From assembly GCA_934437985.1 (NCBI GenBank), contig CAKSBI010000057.1:1-5917 (forward strand): 5,917 nt of DNA, given 5' to 3'. Each line of letters starts with the position of its first letter. The stretch's first letter is position 1. The DNA is from an uncultured Lachnospiraceae bacterium. Lineage in GTDB: Bacteria > Bacillota > Clostridia > Lachnospirales > Lachnospiraceae. Both the position numbers and the translations under genes were made by a program. Below, piece by piece: positions 1 to 5,917 of this stretch. The notes beneath the pieces are model-generated. The model was not told the DNA's origin. It did no database searches and worked only from the letters and a program-made list of their open reading frames with translations.

Positions 1-1
1 G

Positions 2-79
2 GCTAATATTGTCCAGGGTGTGGCAGCCATGATCATATCAGTATTATTGTATAGTATTCTTAAGAAAATTAAGTTATGA
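2..79 (+). CDS. C-terminal end of a membrane protein, possibly an ECF transporter S component (partial)
   Basis: Frame 2 is open from the left edge to a TGA at 77-79 and gives 25 residues: a short Ala-Asn-Ile-Val-Gln-Gly start, a run of about 15 hydrophobic residues (VAAMIISVLLYSIL), then KKIKL and stop. This is what the last transmembrane helix of an inner-membrane protein looks like, with the lysines marking the cytoplasmic end. The N-x-x-Q-G-x(n)-L-L-Y-x-x-L pattern recalls the last helix of ECF-type vitamin transporter S components, but 25 residues cannot settle the family. The rest of the gene lies to the left of the window. It is codirectional with the UPF0340 gene 61 bases downstream, so co-transcription is possible. 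That this is a real gene end is fairly likely; the transporter assignment is a guess. Confidence 0.55.
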   Translation, partial: ANIVQGVAAMIISVLLYSILKKIKL

Positions 80-85
80 TATACT
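57..85 (+). promoter_or_regulatory. candidate sigma-A promoter with extended -10 for the UPF0340 gene
   Basis: TATACT at 80-85 matches five of six bases of the -10 consensus and is preceded by TGA at 77-79, giving the extended -10 form TGnTATACT. A 17-base spacer points to TTCTTA at 57-62 as the -35 box, which is poor (three of six), as is common when an extended -10 is present. Transcription would begin near 91-93 and leave a leader of about 50 bases. The TG of the extended -10 is the first two bases of the upstream gene's stop codon. In A+T-rich DNA such matches occur by chance, and read-through from the upstream gene could serve instead. Confidence 0.4.
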
Positions 86-126
86 TACAATGCAGTTAAT
101 AAGATACAGGTAATCAAGTAATTAAC

Positions 127-132
127 AGGAGG
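127..132 (+). promoter_or_regulatory. Shine-Dalgarno sequence AGGAGG for the UPF0340 gene
   Basis: A perfect AGGAGG ends eight bases before the ATG at 141, which is ideal spacing. It fixes the start there. An ATG at 134 is immediately followed by TAA and is not a gene start, and the in-frame Met codon 11 (171-173) has no comparable site before it. Confidence 0.9.
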
Positions 133-140
133 TATGTAAA

Positions 141-755
141 ATGTCAGAGCATACAATAAGACCAGACCATATGGCTGATATAACCATCAGTGACAGTGAG
201 CTGTTATCTATTAAGGAACAGGCAATGGTGGCTGTTACTGAATTATGTGAAGCTGCAAAGCTTAATGAAGGCAGTATTTTTGTTGTCGGCTGCTCCTCAA
301 GTGAAGTTATCGGTGAGCATATCGGTTACTATTCAAGCCCACAGGCAGCAGATGCACTACTGTCCGGTATACAGTCTGTTCTTATTCCAAAGAAAATATA
401 TCTTGCAGCCCAGTGCTGCGAGCATCTTAACAGGGCAGTCATTATTGAACGTGAGGCAATGATAAGACAGGGTATATACTTTGAGCCTGTTAATGTTGTT
501 CCCCAGCCAAAAGCAGGTGGTTCATTCGCTACGGCGGCATACCACTCGTTTAAGGATCCCATTGCCCTTGAACATATAAAGGCAGATGCCGGAATAGATA
601 TAGGCGGTACACTGATCGGAATGCACCTTAAAGATGTTGCTGTACCTGTACGGTTAAACATTAAGGCAATCGGACATGCCCCTATTATATGTGCAAGGAC
701 AAGACCAAAGTTTATCGGCGGAATCAGGGCAGGTTATAATGAAGGGTTATTATAG
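141..755 (+). CDS. ywlG: UPF0340 / YwlG-family protein (DUF436, TIGR01440), function unknown
   Basis: This is a complete 204-residue soluble protein of the conserved UPF0340 family (Bacillus subtilis YwlG type). No biochemical role is established that I know of. The family signatures are all present in order: VVGCSSSEVIGEHIG (residues 48-62), LAAQCCEHLNRAVIIERE (88-105), NVVPQPKAGGSFATAAY (118-134), DAGIDIGGTLIGMHLKDVAV (149-168) and ARTRPKFIGGIRAGYN (185-200). The Cys-Ser-Ser-Ser loop, the C-C-E-H-L-N-R block and the G-I-D-I-G-G-T block are the likeliest ligand-binding or active-site parts; this is inference from conservation. I see no signal peptide or membrane segment. The start at 141 is set by the AGGAGG eight bases upstream, which leaves an N-terminal stretch of about 20 residues (to SDSEL) somewhat longer than in typical family members of about 180 residues. 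A hairpin overlaps its stop codon. The gene downstream is convergent, 32 bases away. Confidence 0.93.
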   Translation: MSEHTIRPDHMADITISDSELLSIKEQAMVAVTELCEAAKLNEGSIFVVGCSSSEVIGEHIGYYSSPQAADALLSGIQSVLIPKKIYLAAQCCEHLNRAVIIEREAMIRQGIYFEPVNVVPQPKAGGSFATAAYHSFKDPIALEHIKADAGIDIGGTLIGMHLKDVAVPVRLNIKAIGHAPIICARTRPKFIGGIRAGYNEGLL

Positions 756-761
756 CCTGCC
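728..761 (+). terminator. 13-bp stem-loop spanning the stop codon of the UPF0340 gene, terminator-like without a T-tract
   Basis: Arms at 728-740 (GGCAGGTTATAAT) and 749-761 (ATTATAGCCTGCC) pair over all 13 positions around an eight-base loop (741-748). One pair, 734-755, is a U-G wobble in the plus-strand RNA; in the minus-strand RNA the same position is an A-C mismatch, so the stem is better in the ywlG transcript. It lies in the 3' end of ywlG, includes its TAG (753-755), and ends 26 bases before the stop of the convergent gene. Neither side has a run of T, so it may be a weak or factor-assisted terminator, or a stabilising 3' end shared by both transcripts. Confidence 0.55.
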
Positions 762-787
762 ATTGCCACAAAAGTAATTATCATCTG

Positions 788-3700
788 TCAGTCAAGTATG
801 AAGTTTCCTCTTCTCATATACACGACATCACGCTTACCAACTAATGGTATACTTGCCGATATATCTTTACCATATCTCATAACAATCTGAACCTGGATCT
901 TGAACTTATTAGCCTTATCAAGCGCCTGGTACCTCTTCGTATCCCCATCATATCTGACAGATGAATAATACTCATCCTGTATCGGAACATCAACATAATA
1001 ATACTCACCTGACTCGACACGCGTTCCGTACTTATACTTAACGCCATCAACCACCGGCTCTTTACCGGCTTCCAGATGTGGCAGTGCCTCACCTGAACGC
1101 CCACTGTCATCCATTTCATATCTGCACGTTGTTAGCGGAAGCTCAACATACGGAGCCAGCTTATTAGTATCCGGATCCATATGTCTTCCATCAAGTATAA
1201 CCTCGTGTCCGTATTTATTCTCAATTACAGGGAAATAATGGACAGACATCATCTTATTAATTGCAATACTGTTGTTCTTAATTGTAAAGTATGTTCTTTT
1301 GCATAATTTTCCATCGCTGTCACTGCTATCCATATTATTAACCTGTACTTTTCCCACACCCTCACCAAACGGAACAGCTTCATCAGTTGTTGTTGCATCA
1401 TAATCAACATATAAAAAGTCCGTATCATTGTTATCAGTACTCTTATCAGCATTGGTAATGACCGGTTCCGCAGACCGTACGGTAGCATTATAGGCAGCAA
1501 CCATTGTATTGACAAACAGCTTGGTTTCCATATCTGTCATATTATTCGCATGGCCTACACCCGAATATGTAATATTACCCTTGTTATATATATAATAATC
1601 ATTACGGACATCATTCTTAAGCTTAAATACATTCTGCCCCGGGTCATACAGGGTATACCATACAACTATATCATCACTTTCCATGTCCAGCTGATAATAC
1701 TGCGGATGAGTGTCTGAAACCTTGAAGTTATCGTCAAGCTTGTATGGATACGATGACACCTGGCCATCATTAACTTTACTGACACTTGTACAAAGCGGAT
1801 TACCCACATGACCATTCAGAACATACTTGGTAAGTCCCTGTGCAAGTATCTTGTTTGTTTTTGAATTTGAAACTGTTATATAATCGTTTTTTTTCTTTGA
1901 TTCACTCTGGCTGCTCCCCGGCTTAAATACCCAGTCACTTGCATTAGCTGTATTAGCATCATTGGCAATACCCTTATTATTCTTTACGTCATAACGGTCC
2001 ATGCCAAGGATACCCCTGTAGTACTGGTTAATATTGTATCCCCAGTAACGCTTGTTATCCAGCTTTTCGTACTCCTGTCTTGGTACATTAACAAAGGATG
2101 TAGTATCATGTGTGAATAACACCAAATTACCTTCATTAATAAACTTTTCAATAAGCGCAAGGCTATGCTCATCTTCAATATCCGAATAACAATCAGCGAA
2201 TCCTAAGATAAGCATATCATACTCTATTGTCTTTCCCTCTCCGCCTTCTTCATTATTCTTAAAATAATCCGGATATTGAGCAATCTTAGATTTCAGCTCA
2301 GTAACAGTTAACCGGTTGATATTAATACTGAAATCATTCACCTGGCTTATATAGTAATAAAAATTACCCGCATTCTTTGCCAGCTGCCTATTGTCATATT
2401 CTTTTCCGATATCATCACCAGCCTTATTCATCTGGTAAAAGAAAATGTCTTTATTATCTTTTGTAATCCCGGTATTCTGTCCTCCATGGTCAGCCTTATA
2501 CTTTAATTCCGCTTTTGATATCTCAGCCTGGGTAGGAAGATACAGATTATTGTCATATGAGTTCCCTTCTTTCGTATCGGTAACTACCTGGAGTATGTTA
2601 AGGGTCGATTCCTCTTTTGTCTTATCATCCTGCTTAATTGCACACATTCCTCTCTTCGTACAGCGTACACCGGTATTGGCTGCATCAATAACATCCATTG
2701 ACCATGGAATTGCACCTACATAATCAGATATTGCACGTTCAATCCTGTATGTATGGTTTCTGATAAGCTTATTATAGCGTACATATCTGCCTGTAGTTTC
2801 ATCATATACTTCCAGGGAGTCAAGCTTCTCTTCTTCAGCAAACTTACCATCAGCATTAGTATCAATATAAAGCCTGACAATATAATTATTATCGGCCTGC
2901 GAATTGATAGTAAGCGAAAACCTGAGATTCCTATCCTCTATATCAGCACCATTAATATATATATCCTTATCTGTTAAGCTTTCATTCTTTGTCTTGTCAC
3001 GGTACTCAAGCGGCGGAACTACATCAACAGAGAACTTTTTAACAGTAAGTGCCTCCGTAAACTTCTTATTCTGCTGTCTGCTGTTATACTGATTCTCAAA
3101 AAAATACGAACCATCATATACTTTTTCGCCATTTTTCTGCTCCGTCATCAGGGTATGCATAAGCTCATATATATATGATGCCTTATCGATCTTATCCGTA
3201 TTGATATCATCAGCCGTTATCGAATTGAAATCAACCAGCGAGGTATTCTTAATCATATCACGCCCGAATACTATCGGATATCCTGTCCCGGCATAATAGA
3301 GCAGCTCATCATACTTAACCTTTGTAATATCATTACCGGGATATACTGCCGTGGTAACAGGCTCCGTATTGTCACCAAGAATGCCCGCAGTACGTGTATA
3401 ATCATCCTTATTCTGATTTACGGTACCTGAATGTGCGTAGGCATATTTCCCTCCCTTACCATTATCCGGCATACCATTACTTGTCTCTGATGGCAGATTG
3501 GAATCATTGCCACCGATATATATGACATCAAACTCAGCATTAAGATCAAATACCTTACCTATGAATTCATATGACGACATACTCCGGGTAGTTATCTCAC
3601 CTGAATAATTGGTGACGTACCGTGCAATATACCAGTACCAGTATGCAGACGTCTTAAATACACCTGCATCATCGCCCGGCTGTATCTCAAGAATGTTAAG

Positions 3701-5917
3701 GTTCCTTTCAACACTGGTTGTTGTTATCCTTGAATTCAGAAGATAATATAAACCATCAGTGATCATATACCGGTCCCCACCATCTCCCATACCGGTAATA
3801 TTCTTATTATTCATATACTCCTGCATATCCATATCAGCAGCAAGCAGTTCCTTCCTGACAAACTCCTTTAACATATTGCCATGTGCAACAATGGTCCTGT
3901 AATTAACTGCTGACCTTTCTATAACAGGATTCTCCTTGAAGCCAAGTGATTCCAGAACCTGCGCTTTATTATTATCATAATCAGACTTTACCATTGCCTC
4001 GTAAGGTAGCAATATATCCTCATTCCAGGCTGTGGCAGCATCTGAATTCTTTTCATTCAGGAATCTTCCCTTCTTATCGATACAGCAGCTGCTCCAGTTT
4101 TTCCCACCCTTTGAGCTGTTGCCTCCGGGATATGCAAGATAAGCCTTGTACAAGGTTACCGGGTTCATCTGCTGTGTAAGTAGATATAACTTAAATGCAT
4201 TATTGGATGATACTTTTTTCCCCTTATACAACTCTATTTCAGAAGGAACGGCATCGGAATCATCACTGAAATATCTCTTCTGCAGCCTATCAGAAGCAGT
4301 ACCTGTTCTTTTAGCATTTTCATATATGCTGTAATCAAAAAACATTGGAGCCGGTGTTTTGTCCCTGCCGCTGCCAACAGATACTTTTTTCCATATTCTT
4401 TCAGTTGCAACCCAGTCAAGGTCATTGTCATCGAATGTTTTCTTTGATAAAGCTTCGTCCGTATAATTATCTTTACAGAACAGGTCTGTATTCTTATACT
4501 TCTTCCAGAGCTCACTAAAGCTCTTATTAACTGTCTGATTGATAACGATCAGATCAGCCCTGTCAATAAGCTCACGGTTATGGGAAGCTATCTCATCATC
4601 ACCATTAATGTCCCCGGGAGTAATTGTTATAACACTGACCGTATACTTATTAAGCTTGGCAGTGATATTACCGTCCAGCGAAACCTTAAGGACGGCTGTC
4701 ATTCCTGAATCAACGAAGCCTGCCTTATCTGCTTTGATACTGTTCACATTTTTTCCGGAGCTGTCTGTAAGTACAACGTCATTAATAGCAGACTCCGGCT
4801 TATTATCATTAAGCTGCAGGCTGTATCCATCCTGGCTGTTATCATCCACCCATTTTGCATAAAGCGTTATTGTATCTGACGTAATATTGTCCGTCAGGTC
4901 TTCCCCAAAATTGAATATCTTTGTGCATGCCCTGTTATAATACCATCCTGCAAATGTATAACCTTTACGCTTCGGCTCGGTAACCACCGGTACCCTCAGA
5001 TCACTAAGAAGGCCATTAGAATGATAATCTTTAATTACATCCGGCACCTCTGTGTCATCATCCCGGTTACCGGTATTGGCATCAAACTTAAGTGAATACA
5101 CCTTTTCAGGCTGTGTACCCTCTCCACACAGCGGCTCCCATCCGGCATACAGTGTCATGTCAGCTGTTATGCTGTTGTTATAATCAAATAACTGGGATTG
5201 CAGACATTCAGCTGTTGTATACCATCCTGTGAACTTATAACCGGATCTTTTTGGAGTTATCATAGGGGCCGTTATATATGAATTTTCTTCAACAGTAATG
5301 CCATTGACAAGAATATTTTTATCATCCGGTCCCATATTGTATACATATTCTTCTCTGCCATCAGCACAGTTACTGTCAAATGTTACCTTATAGCTATTAA
5401 CCTGTCCTGACGGATATACAGTCTTCCACCTTGCATATACGGTAGTATTCTTAGTCAGACGCTTTGTCTCATCATATGGATTAACACCATACTTGTCATA
5501 GTACCAGCCCTGGAATTCAAACGAATCCACATCTTCTCCGTTAGAGATATCATTTTCCCTGTACGCAAGACCAATCCCATACTTTTTGAATAATTCAGTA
5601 TTAGTATATTTTGTTGTGGAAGCTTTATACTTTATCATAAGCCCTGAATCAGGAATATAGCCTTTAAGGTCTTTTCCCGGATAATCACCTTTTTTATATA
5701 ACACATCCCTTGAACAGCCGCTAAACCATTCATATTCAGACTTTTCACCGGCTGTAAGCTTATCATAATCATTGTATGACATCGATTCAAAGGTATAATT
5801 GCCTTTACCTGATTCCACCTTAGTTAACTTATATGTATACTTTGGTTTTCTTATGTAGTTACCATTTTTATCTGAAACATACTCTGATTTTCCATCTACG
5901 ACATAATAGCTTATATT
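788..5917 (-). CDS. giant InlB-repeat / DUF5057-like surface protein, N-terminus outside the window
   Basis: A single reading frame runs on the minus strand from the right edge to TGA at 788-790, giving 1709 visible residues. A GTG at 5816-5818 could be read as a start, but the frame stays open for 33 more codons to the edge and I see no reason to start there, so the gene is partial. Counting from the visible N-terminus, there is a Tyr/Lys/Asp-rich segment (1-130), three InlB-like repeats (about 132-356), a region like DUF5057 (about 425-1480), and a beta-rich tail (about 1500-1709). The long middle has three opening strands (VITITPG, NILEIQPG, NILQVVTD) and a ThuA/amidotransferase-like end. 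A calcium-type loop is at about 1019-1030. The C-terminus ends RRGNFILD with no LPXTG, membrane helix or dockerin. Composition is hydrophilic with few cysteines, as in exported proteins. The DUF5057 name is from memory of sequence style, and the function is unknown. The downstream neighbour is the convergent, unrelated ywlG. Confidence 0.9.
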   Translation of the reverse strand, partial: NISYYVVDGKSEYVSDKNGNYIRKPKYTYKLTKVESGKGNYTFESMSYNDYDKLTAGEKSEYEWFSGCSRDVLYKKGDYPGKDLKGYIPDSGLMIKYKASTTKYTNTELFKKYGIGLAYRENDISNGEDVDSFEFQGWYYDKYGVNPYDETKRLTKNTTVYARWKTVYPSGQVNSYKVTFDSNCADGREEYVYNMGPDDKNILVNGITVEENSYITAPMITPKRSGYKFTGWYTTAECLQSQLFDYNNSITADMTLYAGWEPLCGEGTQPEKVYSLKFDANTGNRDDDTEVPDVIKDYHSNGLLSDLRVPVVTEPKRKGYTFAGWYYNRACTKIFNFGEDLTDNITSDTITLYAKWVDDNSQDGYSLQLNDNKPESAINDVVLTDSSGKNVNSIKADKAGFVDSGMTAVLKVSLDGNITAKLNKYTVSVITITPGDINGDDEIASHNRELIDRADLIVINQTVNKSFSELWKKYKNTDLFCKDNYTDEALSKKTFDDNDLDWVATERIWKKVSVGSGRDKTPAPMFFDYSIYENAKRTGTASDRLQKRYFSDDSDAVPSEIELYKGKKVSSNNAFKLYLLTQQMNPVTLYKAYLAYPGGNSSKGGKNWSSCCIDKKGRFLNEKNSDAATAWNEDILLPYEAMVKSDYDNNKAQVLESLGFKENPVIERSAVNYRTIVAHGNMLKEFVRKELLAADMDMQEYMNNKNITGMGDGGDRYMITDGLYYLLNSRITTTSVERNLNILEIQPGDDAGVFKTSAYWYWYIARYVTNYSGEITTRSMSSYEFIGKVFDLNAEFDVIYIGGNDSNLPSETSNGMPDNGKGGKYAYAHSGTVNQNKDDYTRTAGILGDNTEPVTTAVYPGNDITKVKYDELLYYAGTGYPIVFGRDMIKNTSLVDFNSITADDINTDKIDKASYIYELMHTLMTEQKNGEKVYDGSYFFENQYNSRQQNKKFTEALTVKKFSVDVVPPLEYRDKTKNESLTDKDIYINGADIEDRNLRFSLTINSQADNNYIVRLYIDTNADGKFAEEEKLDSLEVYDETTGRYVRYNKLIRNHTYRIERAISDYVGAIPWSMDVIDAANTGVRCTKRGMCAIKQDDKTKEESTLNILQVVTDTKEGNSYDNNLYLPTQAEISKAELKYKADHGGQNTGITKDNKDIFFYQMNKAGDDIGKEYDNRQLAKNAGNFYYYISQVNDFSININRLTVTELKSKIAQYPDYFKNNEEGGEGKTIEYDMLILGFADCYSDIEDEHSLALIEKFINEGNLVLFTHDTTSFVNVPRQEYEKLDNKRYWGYNINQYYRGILGMDRYDVKNNKGIANDANTANASDWVFKPGSSQSESKKKNDYITVSNSKTNKILAQGLTKYVLNGHVGNPLCTSVSKVNDGQVSSYPYKLDDNFKVSDTHPQYYQLDMESDDIVVWYTLYDPGQNVFKLKNDVRNDYYIYNKGNITYSGVGHANNMTDMETKLFVNTMVAAYNATVRSAEPVITNADKSTDNNDTDFLYVDYDATTTDEAVPFGEGVGKVQVNNMDSSDSDGKLCKRTYFTIKNNSIAINKMMSVHYFPVIENKYGHEVILDGRHMDPDTNKLAPYVELPLTTCRYEMDDSGRSGEALPHLEAGKEPVVDGVKYKYGTRVESGEYYYVDVPIQDEYYSSVRYDGDTKRYQALDKANKFKIQVQIVMRYGKDISASIPLVGKRDVVYMRRGNFILD
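1484..4642 (-). other. DUF5057-like region with three successive Rossmann/amidotransferase-like units (domain within the giant CDS)
   Basis: Three units open with similar hydrophobic strands: YTVSVITITPG (near 4610-4640), RNLNILEIQPG (near 3671-3706) and TLNILQVVTD (2576-2605). Each is followed by a second strand led by Asp: ADLIVINQ, FDVIYIGGND and YDMLILGFADCY. The third unit continues with a helix and NLVLFTHDTTSF (near 2097-2130), where His-Asp resembles the G-x-hydrophobic-HD step of ThuA and other class I amidotransferase-like folds. It closes with KGNITYSGVGH then KLFVNTMVAAY (1484-1576), resembling the G-x-G-x-V-x-Y-T-x-x-G-H end of those folds. No nucleophile Cys in the usual elbow is obvious, so the units may be binding rather than catalytic. 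The pattern is visible; the fold and the family name are inference. Confidence 0.55.
2828..2863 (-). other. EF-hand-like calcium-binding loop in the giant protein
   Basis: The twelve codons read D-T-N-A-D-G-K-F-A-E-E-E, preceded by the strand VRLYI. This meets the canonical calcium loop: acidic or Asn at positions 1, 3 and 5, Gly at 6, a hydrophobic residue at 8 and Glu at 12. It sits between the second and third amidotransferase-like units in a beta-rich linker, where isolated loops of this sort often rigidify extracellular proteins. Calcium binding is inferred from the motif. Confidence 0.6.
4850..5524 (-). repeat. three tandem InlB-like (Listeria-Bacteroides, Flg_new) protein repeats within the giant gene
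   Basis: Each unit has the hallmark aromatic-Gly-Trp-Tyr core and ends in an aromatic-Ala-x-Trp strand. Unit 1 (5426-5524) runs FEFQGWYYDKYG to TVYARW and looks partial. Unit 2 (5138-5392) runs YKVTFDSN, KRSGYKFTGWYTTAEC, MTLYAGW. Unit 3 (4850-5098) runs YSLKFDANTG, KRKGYTFAGWYYNRAC, ITLYAKW. Units 2 and 3 have the full beta-grasp-like layout with a K-V/L-T/K-F-D-x-N opening strand. The units are diverged in DNA, so this is a protein-level repeat with no recent duplication. Such modules in extracellular Gram-positive proteins act as stalks or binding surfaces; here that role is inferred. Confidence 0.88.

Noticed and set aside
75..80. TATGAT as an alternative -10 box
   Set aside because: No -35-like sequence lies at the proper distance, and the overlapping extended -10 TGaTATACT is a better match.
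329..661. Minus-strand frame of 110 codons inside ywlG
   Set aside because: It overlaps the fully conserved UPF0340 motifs in the other strand, so it is a shadow frame.
2445..3092. Plus-strand open frames of 62-92 codons opposite the giant gene
   Set aside because: They lie antisense to a well-supported coding frame, lack ribosome binding sites and show no recognisable protein features. They are shadows of the biased codon use on the other strand.
4583..4615. Dockerin-like GDINGDDEIA segment in the giant protein
   Set aside because: It resembles the first half of a dockerin calcium loop, but the following residues (SHNRELIDRADLIVINQ) do not form a dockerin helix, there is no second copy, and it directly follows the VITITPG strand. 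It is better explained as the loop after the first strand of unit one.
4539..4862. Plus-strand frame of 107 codons, hydrophobic in part
   Set aside because: It is opposite the region of the first DUF5057-like unit; its hydrophobicity arises from the antisense of Asp, Asn and Lys codons. No start signal is evident.
788..5917. CRISPR array, tRNA, IS element or DNA-level tandem repeats
   Set aside because: I saw no regularly spaced direct repeats, no cloverleaf-like sequence and no terminal inverted repeats flanking a transposase. The only repeats are the diverged protein-level InlB-like units and the short inverted repeat at 728-761.

Overview
The window looks like a low-to-moderate GC Firmicute chromosome, most likely a gut-type Clostridia of the Lachnospiraceae kind. 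This rests on a strong AGGAGG ribosome binding site, A+T-rich codon choice with many ATA codons, a YwlG/UPF0340 (DUF436) gene, and a very large surface-type protein carrying InlB-like (Listeria-Bacteroides, Flg_new) repeats. The rest of that protein resembles the DUF5057 proteins of Lachnospiraceae. The taxonomy is inferred from gene content; no marker gene is present.

Layout from left to right. (1) Positions 2-79 (+) hold the last 25 codons of a membrane protein: one hydrophobic helix with a lysine-rich end, reminiscent of the C-terminus of an ECF transporter S component. (2) Positions 80-140 are a short spacer with a possible extended -10 promoter and a good Shine-Dalgarno sequence. (3) Positions 141-755 (+) encode a complete UPF0340/YwlG-family protein of 204 residues. 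(4) A 13-bp inverted repeat (728-761) covers the end and stop codon of that gene and lies between the two convergent genes, which are only 32 bases apart. (5) Positions 788-5917 (-) are one continuous reading frame, 1709 codons visible. It runs off the right edge of the window, so the N-terminus (signal peptide, true start, promoter) is not seen.

The giant protein reads, N to C: an unassigned Tyr/Lys/Asp-rich segment; three InlB-like repeats; and a long region in which I see three successive units, each opening with a hydrophobic strand and followed by an h-D-h-h-h strand. The last unit has a ThuA/glutamine-amidotransferase-like ending (a His-Asp motif, then G-N-I-x-Y-x-G-V-G-H). A calcium-type D-x-N-x-D-G loop sits between units two and three, and a beta-rich C-terminal domain ends without a sorting signal. 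The likely picture is a secreted or surface giant protein of unknown function next to an unrelated housekeeping-type gene. The two genes converge, so they are not one operon. There is no sign of a phage, IS element, CRISPR array, tRNA or rRNA. The 5.1-kb right-hand part is filled by the one gene, so there is no long gene-free stretch.
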